Shown here: one piece after another, positions 16,220 to 26,979 of the stretch
Layout: each line of letters opens with the position of its first letter
Numbering within the stretch: position 1 is the first letter of the stretch
NCBI GenBank assembly: GCA_027493615.1
Contig: JAOSKK010000039.1
Location: forward strand, 371,683-435,682
Direction of reading: 5' to 3'
DNA length: 64,000 nt
Source: Verrucomicrobiota bacterium
Lineage (GTDB): Bacteria > Verrucomicrobiota > Verrucomicrobiia > Limisphaerales > J093
The notes under the pieces: generated by a model
The model's database searches: none
What the model was told of the DNA's origin: nothing
What the model saw: the letters and a program-made list of their open reading frames with translations, nothing else
Translations under genes and position numbers: made by a program

Positions 16220-16284
16220 GAGAGACCGGGAGGTTGAACTGCGAAACACGCGAAACACGCTCAAGCGAGGGCGGGTGGGGAAGT

Positions 16285-17336
16285 TCAGGCGGGGCTGTCG
16301 ACCATCACCTTGACGACGTCGTCGCGGTAAGCGGCGTTGAGGGCGAACGCCTCCGCGGCCTGGGCGAGCGGGAAACGGTGGCTGACCAGACCGGTCAGGT
16401 CCACGCGGCGGCTGAGGGCCAGCCGGATCGCGCGGGGATAGGCGTGTTTCATGCGACGGCTCATCAGAATGGTCAGGCCCTTGCGCCGGGCGGTGGAGTG
16501 CTTGAGGGAGAGGCGGTCGTCGCCCGGGATGCCGACGAGCACGAGGCGGCCGCCGAGGCGCGCAAGTTCGGCGGCCTGCTCGACGGAACGATCCCCCCAG
16601 GCCGTTTCGATGGCGACGTCCACACCGCGATCCTGGGTGGCCTCAAGGATCCGCGGGACGGCGTCGTCGGGGTTGCCTTCGACCGGCGTGGCTCCGAACC
16701 GCCCGGCGAGGCGGAGACGCCAGGGGAGCGGATCGACCATGAACACCGGCTCGGCCCCCGCGAGCCTCACGACCTGGAGCAACAACAGCCCGATGGGGCC
16801 CGCGCCCAGGATGGCGACGCTTTGCGCGAGCCGCAGCCGGGCGAGGTCGGCGGCGTGGAGGGCAACCCCGAGCGGTTCGAGCAAGGCGGCTTCGGTGTCA
16901 CTGAGGGCCTCGGGCATGGGGAAGCAGGAGCGGGCGGGCATGTGGAGCCACTGGCAGAGGCTGCCGCCGTGCGGGTAGTTGCCGCAGAAGGCCAGGTGGG
17001 CGCAGAGGTTGGGGTGGCCGCGTTCGCAGAGTTCGCAATGCCCGCAAGGCTGGGCGGGGTCGACGGCGACGCGTGTGCCGGGGATCAGGGGTTGAAACCG
17101 GCCGTCGAGCGCGTCGGAGCCGACCTCCTCAACGACGCCGGCGAATTCGTGACCCAGGGTGAGGGGGCCGCCGATCGGGGTGTCACCGATGCGGGCATCG
17201 GCATACGAATGGAGGTCGCTTCCGCAGAGGCCAGTGCACCGGACGCGGATGAGGGCCTGGCCGGGCTTGGGCCGTCCGGGGTGCGGGACGGACTCGACGC
17301 GGAGGTCGCGGGGGCGTGGAGTCGAGCCGCCAACAT
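16285..17336 (-). CDS. Zinc-dependent medium-chain alcohol/polyol dehydrogenase
   Basis: The start at 17336 (MLAARLHAP) needs one shift near 17312, in a G run, to join RDLRVESVPHPGRPKPGQAL. The catalytic zinc region is CTGLCGSDLHSY plus GHEFAGVVEEVG; the structural zinc cysteines are in CGHCELCERGHPNLC. The NAD(P) fold has ILGAGPIGLLLLQVVRLAG and MVDPLPWRLRLA. The C-terminus (FPLAQAAEAFALN) and overall length of about 350 residues match sorbitol/threonine dehydrogenase-like MDR proteins. The product probably oxidises a sugar alcohol or sugar acid, but the substrate is not determined. It converges with the methyltransferase and is divergent from acetate kinase. Confidence 0.85.
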
Positions 17337-17514
17337 GGTGGAGGTTGGCAGAGGGCGGATCGGAATCGAGGAGGCAAGGGGTTCGCGTGTCATGGCGACG
17401 AGGAACGCGGGGAGTGTGGTGGCGCGGGGTGTGGCGGGTCAAGTCGCCGGGGGAAGGGGGCAGCGGTTCTCATCCTTGCCGGGTGGTGGGGGCGCTGCGA
17501 ACGTCTCGGGCAAC

Positions 17515-18726
17515 ATGAGTCCGATGCTTCGCCCAGGCGCCCTGCTGGTGTTCAACGCGGGATCGTCGAGCCTGAAGTTTGCCGTGTTTCATACCGAGCC
17601 AGGCAAGGACCTGCAGGCGCGGGTGCGGGGCCAGATGGACCAGTTCGGGGGTGGCGCCACGGCTTCGGGTCAGGGACGGTGCCGGGACGTTGGTGGCCGA
17701 CTCGATCTTCCCGGCGACCGAGGTGACGCACACGGGCGAGGCGGTGCGGCATTGTGCCGACTGGCTGGCGGCGCACCTGGCCGACGAGCCGGTAGTGGGG
17801 GTGGGGCATCGGGTGGTGCATGGCGGGGCGGAGTTCAGCGCGCCGGTTCCGGGTGGAGCAGGGGGTGCTGGAACGGATCGAGGCGTTGGTGCCGCTGGCC
17901 CCGCTGCATCAGCCCTTCAATGTGGCCGGGATCCGGGCGATGGCGGCGGGCCGACCGGATCTGCCGCAGGTGGCCTGTTTTGACACCGCGTTTCACCGCA
18001 CGCATTCGGACCTGGCGGATCGCTACGCGTTGCCGCGACGGTTCTACGAACTGGGTTTGCGACGCTACGGGTTTCACGGGCTTTCGTACGAGTACATCGC
18101 CTCGGTGCTGCCGCGGGTGGCGCCGGAGCTGGCGGCGGGCAAGGTGATCGTGGCGCACCTGGGCAACGGGGCGAGTCTGTGTGCCCTGGCGGCCGGACGG
18201 AGCATGGATTCGACGATGGGATTTTCGACATTGGAGGGTTTGTGCATGGGGACCCGGGCGGGCTCATTGGATCCGGGCTTGCTGCTGCATCTGCTGAACC
18301 AACGCGGAATGCCCGCCGCCGAGCTCGAGCGGTTGTTGTATCACGAGTCGGGGCTGCTGGGACTCTCCGGGTCAGACGGGAGACATGCGACGCCTGCTGG
18401 CGAGCGCGGAGCCGGAGGCGCGGCTGGCGGTGGACTATTTCGTGTGGCGCATCGTGAAGGAGATCGGCGCGTTGGCGGCAGTGCTTGGCGGGGTGGACGG
18501 GTTGGTGTTCACGGCGGGGATCGGAGAGAACCAGCCGGGGATTCGGGCGCGGGTCGTGGCGGCGTGCGGCTGGTTGGGCGCGGAGCTGGAGGACTTGGCC
18601 AACGCCACGGGCGGGCCCTGCATTTCGAAACCCGGGGCGCGCGTCTCGGTCTGGGTGATCCCGACCAACGAGGAGGAAATGATCGCGCGGCACGTGCGGC
18701 GCGTGCTGGAAGTCCGGACGCGATAA
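17515..18726 (+). CDS. ackA: Acetate kinase, frameshifted
   Basis: Starts MSPMLRPGALLVFNAGSSSL at 17515. All acetate kinase landmarks are present when three shifts (near 17675, 17845 and 18375) are crossed: NAGSSSLKFAVF, VGVGHRVVHGG, CFDTAFHRTHSDLA, RRYGFHGLSYEYI, HLGNGASLCALAAGRSMDST and GFSTLEGLCMGTRAGSLDPG, then GLVFTAGIGENQPGIRARV and the end near IPTNEEEMIARH. Repaired length is about 400 residues, standard for AckA. The enzyme interconverts acetyl phosphate and acetate with ATP. No phosphotransacetylase gene is adjacent, unlike many bacteria. Assignment over the sister propionate/butyrate kinases is by overall motif pattern. Confidence 0.9.
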
Positions 18727-19180
18727 AAGACGGGTCCGCCGGCTGGCCTGTTCCACCTCGAGGTGAGCCTGGCCGACGTGGCCAGCATCACCCATTCCAT
18801 CCTGCTGCGGGCGCTCCGACCCCTGGGTCCGGCCAACCTGATCGCCAACGAAGATGGCGTGGCCCCGACCTGCGCCTATCCGGGACTTCTCACGAAGACA
18901 TCGCCAAGCGCGTGGCCACCTACCAGAACGGCCGGCCCACTACCATCATCGGCCCGCCGACCTCCGGTGTCCGGCTCCTGAACGAGTTCTGGCGGGATGC
19001 CTTCGGTGGGGGGTGGCGCTGCACCGGCGCCGAGACGCCCGGGACATGGCTCCAGATCCGGCCGGCGGCCGTCACGGCGGACCTGTCGAGCGTAACGATC
19101 CCCGTGGGTTGCCAGATTCTGAACGTCACCACGGACCGCCTTAAGCGGCGCGTCGGGGGGTACGTGTGGGAGATCCCACA
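18727..19180 (+). pseudogene. Gene remnant of unrecognised family after acetate kinase
   Basis: Directly after the acetate kinase stop, and in its frame, a protein-like reading opens without a start: PPAGLFHLEVSLADVASITH, ALRPLGPANLIANEDGVAPT. Near 18885 it shifts frame and continues HEDIAKRVATYQNGRPTTII, FWRDAFGGGWRCTGAETPGT and LKRRVGGYVWEI, then becomes repeat sequence. The amino-acid pattern (balanced composition, phased glycine/aromatic positions) is that of real protein and not of a shadow frame, but there is no proper start or stop. I infer the 3' part of a transposed or decayed gene. I do not recognise the family. Confidence 0.45.
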
Positions 19181-19255
19181 CGCCCGGGGGTATCCGACCA
19201 CCGTCCTGACACGATTCCCACACGTTCCCGGAGGGCATGAGACCGGGACGGGCCG

Positions 19256-19324
19256 CAGGCGCCGACGTGAGGAGGCGTTGGCGGCCATGGTCAAGACCCT
19301 TCGCCTCCTGACGTCGGCGCCTAC
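19256..19324. repeat. Dispersed palindromic element, copy 2, with an extra half-arm
   Basis: CAGGCGCCGACGTGAGGAGG and the complementary CGCCTCCTGACGTCGGCGC plus CTAC bracket about 25 bp. A further arm-like piece, CCTCACGTCGGTGCCTGC, follows at 19338-19355. It sits upstream of the WD40 gene in a stretch otherwise free of genes (19180-19438). Confidence 0.87.
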
Positions 19325-19438
19325 GCTCCGAAGGTTTCCTCACGTCGGTGCCTGCCGCGGGCATGGGGTCTTCAGGCGAGGAGGCATGGTACTTCCGGTC
19401 CATTGGCGGCGGCAGTGGCGGACCGTAAGGTCGCGGCC

Positions 19439-21513
19439 ATGCGCTACGCGATGGTTGCGATGTTCCGACTGCAAACGCTGCTCCTGCCCGCGCTTCTGTT
19501 GGCCCTGGGGGGCTGGGCGGAGGTGGTCACCAGGCCGGTGCGGAGCTTCGGGCTGGGGGAGGTGCAACAGCTCGCGGTGTCGCCCGATGGACGGCATCTG
19601 GCGACGGCCGGACCGGCGGGGGCCTTCCTCTGGGACCGTGCGGCGGGGACCGTGCAGCACCGATTCGAGGAGCATGGGTGGCGGGTGTCCGCCATCGCCT
19701 TCTCACCCGACGGCCAGGTGCTGGTCACCGCAAGCGACGACCGCTTGATCCGCGCCTGGGACGTCGAGTCAGGAACCGCCCGCGGCACCTTTGCGGGGCA
19801 CCGGGGCGAGATCCTGGGACTGGCGTTTGCGCCCGACGGACGTTCGTTTGCTTCGGCGAGCGCGGACAACACCGCCCGGATTTGGGCGCTGGAGAGCGGC
19901 GAACTCTTGCAGACCGTTGAAGTACGCGGTGCTTTCATCGACGTCGCCGTGTTCACCCCGGAGGGAGACCGGCTGATCACCGCCGCCACGGCGCCCGCCG
20001 ACCGGATCCGGCTGTGGGACCTGGCCAGCGGGAAGACGATCCGCACCTTCGACACCCCCGCCTGGCAGGTGCCGGCCCTGGGTTTTGTCAGAGGCGGCTA
20101 CCTGGTCAGCGCCGGCGACGACCTCCAAGTGCGGGTCTGGAACCTCGAGACCGGCGAATTCGTCCGCGCGCTTTCCGGGGCGACCCTCGCCATGGCGGAT
20201 CTCATCGCGTCGCCGGACCTGCCGACGGTGACGGTGGGCTGCAGTGACGGACGCGTGATTCAGTGGGACGCGGAGACGGGCGAGGTTCGGCATGAGTTCA
20301 CCGGTCCTCTTCTCGTGGCTCTGGGTGAGATCCCCGGCGCTGGTCGGGTGATGACCGCCGGCCCAGACAACCTGTTGCGCGAATGGGATCTCGAGACCGG
20401 TGTCAACCTGCGGACCTTGTCAGGCCACTCGACGAGCGTGACGTTGGGCGTCGCGTTCTCTCCCGACGGAAGCCAGGTGCTCTCGGGCGGTGGCGAAGCC
20501 GCGGTCCGGCTGTGGGATCGGGCTACCGGCGAGCTGGTCCGGACCTTTCAAGGCCACGGCGGCGGGACGGCCACGGTGGGTTTCATGGCGGACGGAAGCC
20601 GGGTGCTGACGACGCGTGGAGCGCCGCAACCGATGGCGCAGCTTTGGAACGCGCAGACCGGTGAGCTCGTGCGGGACTTCTCCTGGCCGACAGGCTGGCC
20701 GATGTGCGCCGTGCTCTCGGCGGATGGGGGCAACTCGTCACCGGGGCGCAGGACGGGCGCGTCCGGCTCTGGGATGTGGCGACCGGCCAGGTCCTCCAGA
20801 ATCTCCCGGGCCCGGCCGGCTGGGTGACGGCGGTGGCGATTTCGCCGGACCGGACGCGGTTGGCGGCGGGTGGCAGCACGGTTCAGCCGCAGGTGAACCT
20901 CTGGGAACTCCCCACGGGCCGGTTGCTCCACACCTTCGAGCTGGAGGCGGGGTCGGTGAAGGCCCTGGCCTTTTCCGGCGATGGGGGCGAACTGCTGGCT
21001 GGGTGGGAGGACGGTTATCTGCGCCGGTTTGACGTCGCCACGGGAGAACTCCGGCGGGCGTTGGCGGTGCCGGCAGCCTTCCTGAACGCCGCCGTGTACT
21101 CGCCCCGCGGAGAGTTCATCCTGGTGGGCGAAGGCTGGCCTTCCTTCACGGCGCGACTCCTCGATGTGGAGACTGGCGAGACGCTGCGGGTGTTCGGCGG
21201 CCACAAGGCGCCCGTGGATTCCGTGGCCTTCGACGCCACGGGCACCCGCGTCCTGACCGGCAGCGAGGTGGTGCGGCTCTGGGACGTGAGCGACCTGGCC
21301 ACTCGACTCCGCGTGAGACGGACCGACGAAGGCCTCGAGTTGAACTGGAACGGGGGAATCCTCGAGCAGGCCACGTCGGTGTCGGGCCCGTGGGAACCGG
21401 TCCCCGAAGCCGGCAGCCCGTGGCGTGTCGGGGTCGGCGCACCGCGCGGATTCTTTCGGGTCGTGGCGGTGGCCCCTGGGAAGCGTCCTGTTCCGGCCGG
21501 ACCTGCGCAGTGA
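19439..21513 (+). CDS. Exported WD40-repeat protein, frameshifted once
   Basis: ATG 19439 gives a signal peptide (FRLQTLLLPALLLALGGWAE). At least twelve WD-type blades follow, e.g. VSAIAFSPDGQVLVTASDDR / LIRAWDVESG, ILGLAFAPDGRSFASASADN / TARIWALESG, VTLGVAFSPDGSQVLSGGGE / AAVRLWDRATG, VDSVAFDATGTRVLTGSEVV. One shift near 20728 joins the two halves. After the propeller(s), about 70 residues form a C-terminal module (LELNWNGGILEQATSVSGPW ... RGFFRVVAVAPG), the 'ATSVSGPWEPV' type found at the end of many verrucomicrobial exported proteins. With about 14 possible blades it may form two seven-bladed propellers. No enzymatic domain is visible; a scaffold role is likely. Confidence 0.85.
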
Positions 21514-21545
21514 CCATGCACCACGGAGGGTGCGAAACCCCGGGG

Positions 21546-23013
21546 TCAGGCGAGGAGGTTCTTCACGACATGGCCGTGGATGTCGGTCAGGCGGAAGTCG
21601 CGGCCCTGAAACCGGTAGGTCAAGCGCTCGTGGTGGATGCCGAGGCAGTGGAGCAGCGTGGCGTTCAGGTCGTGGATGTGCACGGGGTTCTCGACGATGT
21701 TGTAGCCGTAGTCGTCGGTCTCGCCGTAGGTCAAGCCGGGTTTCACGCCCCCCGGCCAGCCACACCGTGTAGCAGCGGCCGTGATGGTCGCGACCGTAGT
21801 TGTCCGGCTCGATCTTCCCCTGGCAATAGACGGTGCGGCCGAACTCACCGCCCCAGATCACGAGGGTATCATCCAGGAGTCCCAGGCGCTTGAGGTCTTT
21901 GATGAGCGCTGCACTGGGCTGGTCGGTGTCCTGGCACTGCTCGCGAATGCGGCGGGGCAGGTTGCCGTGTTGATCCCAGCCGCGGTGATAGAGTTGGATG
22001 AAGCGGACGCCGCGCTCGGCCATGCGCCGGGCCAGAAGGCAATTGCGCGCGAAACTGCCGGGTTTACGGACATCCGGTCCGTAGTTGTCGAGGACACTGT
22101 CCGGCTCGCCGGAGGTGTCCACGAGGTCGGGCACGCTGGTTTGCATGCGGAAGGCCATTTCGTACTGGGCGATGCGGGTCAGGATCTCGGGGTCGCCGAA
22201 GGCCTCGTGATGGCGCTCGTTGAGGCGGGCGAGGCCATCGAGGAGTCGGCGCCGGCCGGTCGCGCTCACGCCCGGCGGGTTGGACAGGTAGAGCACCGGA
22301 TCGTCCGCACCGCGGAACTGAACGCCCTGATACTCGGACGGCAGGAAGCCTGAGCTCCACAGGCGCGTGTAGAGCGGTTGATCGCTCTCCTTGCCGCTGG
22401 AGATCATCACCACGAAAGCGGGGAGATTCTCGTTCTCGGTGCCCAGGCCGTAGCTGAGCCACGCGCCGAAACAGGGGCGCCCCGGCTGCTGGAACCCGGT
22501 CTGGATGTAGGTGATCGCCGGGTCGTGGTTGATGGCCTCGGTGTTGACTGTCTTGATGATGCAGAGGTCATCAGCGATGGAGGCCATGTGCGGGACAAGC
22601 TCACTGAACCAGGCCCCGGACTGGCCGTGCTGGGCGAACTTGAAGATGGGTTTGACCACCGGGAAGGCGCTCTGGCCCGAGGTCATGGTGGTGATGCGCT
22701 GCCCCATGCGGATCGAGTCGGGCAGTTCCGAGTTGTGGAGCTTCTCGAGCATCGGTTTGTGGTCGAAGAGCTCCATCTGCGACGGCCCGCCCGCCATGTG
22801 AAGGTAGATGACGCGCTTCGCCCGCGGCGCGAAATGGGGCACGCCGGGCAGTCCGCCCTTGCGCGTTTGGCCCGCGGCCGGAGCGCCGGGGACCGTCGCC
22901 GCGCTGGCGGGGCTCAGGAGGGACGCGAGGGCGGCCGTGCCGATGCCTGTGGCGAGGCGCCCGAAGAAGTGGCGACGCGTGAGGAGCAGACGTTCTTCGC
23001 GGAGAGGATGCAT
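21546..23013 (-). CDS. DUF1501 (sulfatase-like) protein with Tat-type signal, frameshifted
   Basis: I choose ATG 23013 (MHPLREERLLLTRRHFFGRL), which places a twin-arginine motif (TRRHFFGRLATG) at the N-terminus; ATG 23028 is five codons upstream. Typical DUF1501 blocks are VIYLHMAGGPSQMELFDHKP, MLEKLHNSELP, GAWFSELVPHMASIADDLCI, DPAITYIQTGFQQPGRPCFG, LARRMAERGVRFIQLYHRGW and VIWGGEFGRT. A shift near 21755 leads to KPGLTYGETDDYGYNIVENP and the end GRDFRLTDIHGHVVKNLL. The family is related to alkaline phosphatase/sulfatase folds and is nearly always encoded next to DUF1549/DUF1553 proteins, as here (the partner ends at 23170). Its biochemical role is unknown. Confidence 0.9.
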
Positions 23014-23021
23014 GACGCGGA

Positions 23022-23166
23022 AGCTCAAAGGTCAAAGCTCAAAGGGCAAAGGGCAAAGGGCAGAGGGCAAAGGGCAAAGGGCAAAGGGCAAAGGGCGAAG
23101 TTGAACGTTGAACGTTGAACGTTGAACGTTGGCAGTCCCTGGTCCCTGGTCCCTGGTCCCTGGTCC
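23022..23166. repeat. Cluster of three successive heptanucleotide tandem repeats
   Basis: Between the DUF1501 and PSD1-type genes three different 7-bp repeats follow each other: AAAGGGC (about nine to ten units with minor variants, 23030-23096), TTGAACG (four units, about 23101-23131) and TCCCTGG (four units, 23136-23165). All share a period of seven. No gene is encoded. Confidence 0.92.
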
Positions 23167-23169
23167 AGT

Positions 23170-26100
23170 TCAACCTTTGGTAACGGCTTCATCGAGGTTC
23201 AAGAGGAGGTTGGCGACGGCGGTCCAGGCGGCGACTTCGACCGGGTCCAGGCCGGCGGGCAGCGGGAAGTCGCCGACGCTGAGCCAGGCCTTGGCGGCTT
23301 CGCGATTGCCGCGGTATTCGGCGCGGTGGGCGCGCAAGATCTCACGCAGGATCTCGAGTTCCTCGCGGTCGGGTTTGCGGCCGGTGACGAGGCGGAAGCC
23401 ATAAACCAGCCGCTCACCGTTGCGTTCACCGCCCTCGGTGAGGAGGCGCACGGCCAGGGCGCGGGATGCCTCGACAAACTGCGGATCGTTCAACAGGGCC
23501 AGGGCCTGCAACGGCGTATTCGTGCGCGGTCGCTTCACGACGCAGTATTCGCGGGTGGGGGCGTCGAAGAGAAGCAGGTTGGGCGGCGGGCTCTGGCGCT
23601 TCCAGAACGTGTAGAGCCCACGGCGATACTGGGCCGGGCCTTTGTCAGGAACGTACTTCTGCGAGTTGTTGAACGAGACGGCCTCCCACAGCCCCGGGGG
23701 TTCGTACGGCTTGACGCTGGGGCCGCCGGGTTGCTCGACGAGCAGCCCGCTCACCAACAGCGCCGAGTCGCGCAACACCTCGGCGTCAACGCGGAACCGC
23801 GGGCCGCGCGCGAGCAGCCGGTTTTCGGGATCCCGCTGGAACAGCTCCGGCGTGACGCGGGAGGACTGCCGGTAGGTGGCCGACGTCACGATCAGACGGG
23901 CGAGGTGCTTCACGTCCCAGCCGCTGCGCACAAACTCGGTGGCGAGCCAGTCGAGCAGCGCGGGATGCGACGGCGGTTCACCCTGGACGCCGAAGTCCTC
24001 GGTGGTCTTCACGAGGCCGACGCCGAAGAACTGTTGCCAAAGGCGGTTCACCGTGACGCGCGCGGTGAGGGGATGGTCGGGTCGCAGCAGCCACTCCGCG
24101 AGGCCCAGGCGGTTCGTGGGAACGTCGGCGGGGAACGGAGGCAGGATGGCGGGCACGGCGTGGGCCACCTTGTCGCCCGGATGATCATACTCGCCGCGCA
24201 GGAGCAGGAACGTGTCGCGCGGTTCACTCCGTTCCTTGGCGATCAAGGTGGTGGGAATCGCGGCCTGGATGGCGGCTTCTTCTTCCCGCCAGCGCGCAAG
24301 GTCATTGAAGAGGGTGCGGAATCCGTCGTCGTGCTGCCGGCGGTACCAAGTGCGCAGGCGATCGGCAGAAGCGCCAGGCAGGGGCTCGGGCAGGGAAAGG
24401 AGGGCGGCGATGTCAGGCGCGGGGAAGTGGGTCCCGGCCGGGGTCGCGTTGAAGGCGAAAGTCTTGGCGCCCTGGTGGTTTACGATCTTGAGGAGCAACT
24501 GGTTCTCGCCGGCCACGAGGTCGAGTCGGAACCGGCTTTGCACGCCGGGGTAGCGTTCGGATTCCGGTTGTTCCGCCACCAGTTGGCCGTTCAACCACAG
24601 CTTGAAGACGTCGTCGGCGCGGAGGGTTACGTCGAGCGGGGCGGCCACGGGCGTGTGGATCTTGCGGGCGAGGTAATAGGCTCCATGGACGCCGTGGAGG
24701 TCGTTGACCAGTTGATGGGCGCTGCCGTCCTGAGATCCGCACGGTCATGCCAGCGCACGTCGCCGCGCACGCCGGGGTAGGCGGCGGTGAAGTCGAGCTG
24801 AGTTTCGGGCGGGTAAAGGGTGGCGAAGCCGGCGCTCAGGCCCTCGGTGCGGAAGGGGCCGATCAATTGCCAGGGCTCCAGGCGGGGCGGATCGAACGCA
24901 CGGACAAGTTCCTCGCCTCGGCCACGGCCAGGCGGAACCGGACAAGGGCTTCGCCGGGAGGATGGCTGTCGAGATGCAGTCGCACCCGCAGTTGGGTCGC
25001 GGCGTTGACGGTGATCGGGTGGGCGAGGGCGAACACCGCGGTGCGAGGTTGGCGGGCAGCATCGCCCGTCACGGCCCAGGCGGTGTCGGGTTTGCCGTCC
25101 ACGGCATGGGAGGCGGTGTGATCGCCGTCTTGCGCGTCGGCGACCGCCAGCGTGAGCGGGAGTCTCTGGGGGGCTGGTCCGGATCAGATGCGACCAACTC
25201 GGCCTCGATTTCAACGAGACGGAAGCGGAGGTCGCCAGAGGATGCCCCCGGTTCCGAGGGTCGAGGTCCAGCGTTCTGATCGGGAGTGGCGCGGGCTGCG
25301 AGCGGATGGGCGGGCAGGGCTTCGAGGCGCAAGCCGGCGAGCGGCCGGGCGCGGCCGGCAGGAGAAGCTCGAAGACGTTGGTTTCGGACTGGCCGAGGTC
25401 CGTGGTGCGGAAGCTCAGGTCAGCGTGGACCTCGAGGGGCGTCGCCGGTTCGCGGGTTGCGCGGGCGACCGTGGGGGACAGGGTTTGCCAGCCGTCGGCG
25501 AGGCGGGCGCGCCATTTGCGGGTCCAGGTTTCCTGGGCTTCGTCGAGGGCAGGGTGGGGGCTTCGGCGCGAGCTTGGTCCTCGGCGCGTCGGGTTTCGAG
25601 CCAGGCGAGGCGGGCGGTTTGTTCGGGGAGGGGAGTTTGAGGAAGGGATCCGGGTTGGGGCTGGTTGCCGTCCATGACGGGTTCGTCGAGTTGATTGAAG
25701 AAGGCGTAGAGGCCGTAGTACTCCTGCTGCGTGATGGGGTCGTACTTGTGGGTGTGGCAACGGGCGCAGACCAGGGTGAGGCCGAGCCAGGTGGTGCCGG
25801 TGGTCTCGACGCGGTCGAAGGCGTACTTGGCGGCGTACTCGGCCTCGATGACCCCGCCTTCACCGGTGCTCATGTTCGAGCGGATGTAGCCGGTGGCGAT
25901 TTTCTGGTCGGTGGTGGGGTTCGGGAGCAGGTCGCCGGCGAGCTGCTCCCGGGTGAACTGGTCGAAGGGCTGGTTACGGTTGAAGGCGCGGATCACCCAA
26001 TCGCGATAGGCCCAGATGTCGCGTTGGGCATCGATGTGGTAGCCGTGGGAATCGGCATAGCGGACGGCATCGAGCCAGTAGCGGGCCATGTGTTCCCCAT

Positions 26101-26756
26101 AACGCGGGGAGGCGAGGAGGCGATCCACGAGGCGCTCGTAGGCATCCGGGCGCCGGTCGGCCAGGAACGCGTTGACCTCCTCGATGGTGGGCGGAAGGCC
26201 GGTCAGGTCGAGGGAGGCGCGTCGGATGAGGGTGGTCTTGGGTGCGCGCGGTGCGGGGCTGAGCTGTTCCTGCTCGAGCTGTTTCAGAACGAACCGGTCC
26301 ACGTCGTTACGTGGCCAGTCTGCGTTCTGAACGGCGGGCGGCGTGGGGCGCTGCGGGGGGACGAAGGCCCAGTGTTCGGGCCAGGGGGCCCCGGCCGCGA
26401 TCCAGCGTCGGAGCGCCTCCTTCTGGTCGGCTGAGAGCTGCTTGTGCGAAGACGGCGGCGGCATGACGTCGTCTTCGTCGTCGGTGTAGATGCGGTGGAT
26501 GAGGGTGCTGCGGTCGGGGTCGCCGGGGACGATGGCGGAACGGCCATTCCGGAGGGGTTGGAGCGCGGTTTCGCGCAGGTCAAGACGGGAGGCCGGCTTT
26601 GCGGGCCTTCTCGTCGGGTCCGTGGCAGGCGAAGCAATGATCCGAGAGCAGGGGACGGATTTCGCGACCGAAGTCCACCTCGGCGGCTGTCGCGGTCCCG
26701 GTGGCCAGGAGGAGCCAGGCGCTGGCGAAGGCGACGTTCTGGAGCAGCCGGTTCAT
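23170..26756 (-). CDS. PSD1-type protein: cytochrome-like domain, DUF1549 and DUF1553, frameshifted
   Basis: Start at 26756 (MNRLLQNVAFASAWLLLATG) with a signal peptide, then EVDFGREIRPLLSDHCFACH, a planctomycete-type cytochrome c segment with one CxxCH heme motif. A shift near 26590 continues GLRLDLRETALQPLRNGRSA. DUF1549 follows (RRASLDLTGLPPTIEEVNAF, SPRYGEHMARYWLDAVRYAD, QPFDQFTREQLAGDLLPNPT, CARCHTHKYDPIT). After a linker with several shifts (near 25560, 25340, 25130, 24900, 24720) DUF1553 closes the protein (LAEWLLRPDHPLTARVTVNR, LWQQFFGVGLV, TNTPLQALALLNDPQFVEA). Total is about 1,190 residues. It forms a pair with the DUF1501 gene. Such pairs are hallmarks of Planctomycetes and Verrucomicrobia; suspected roles are in polysaccharide degradation or electron transfer, unproven. 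Confidence 0.88.
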
Positions 26757-26887
26757 TTCGTGGCGCCTACTCTAGCCGATAAGCGCGAATGGCCAAACCC
26801 AATTTCGACGGGGGAAGATGGGGGACCTGGGGAAGCGCCTGGCCGCGGGGCCGAGGGGGCCTGTCGCTGACGCCGGGGCAGCAGACC

Positions 26888-26955
26888 GCAGGCGCCGACG
26901 TCAGGAGGCGAAGTGAGGTTGCGGCCCTCCAACGCCTCCTGACGTCGGCGCCTAC
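26888..26955. repeat. Dispersed palindromic element, copy 3
   Basis: CAGGCGCCGACGTCAGGAGG and CGCCTCCTGACGTCGGCGC plus CTAC form an almost perfect inverted repeat around 25 bp. It lies in the 223-bp gap between the 5' end of the PSD1-type gene and the 3' end of the PEP-CTERM gene, both on the minus strand. Confidence 0.88.
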
Positions 26956-26979
26956 GTGCGGAGGATGGGATTATTGGGA

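Noticed and set aside
18361..18384. Real disruption of acetate kinase
   Set aside because: All motifs of the enzyme occur in order on both sides of three single-base shifts, similar to dozens of other genes here, so a sequencing cause is more likely.
17820..19748. 642-codon frame covering acetate kinase, remnant and WD40 start
   Set aside because: Only parts of it coincide with real genes (middle of acetate kinase, part of the remnant); the remainder is out of frame for each gene.
23022..23166. Repeat cluster as a CRISPR array
   Set aside because: Units are 7 bp, contiguous, with no spacers, and no cas genes are near.
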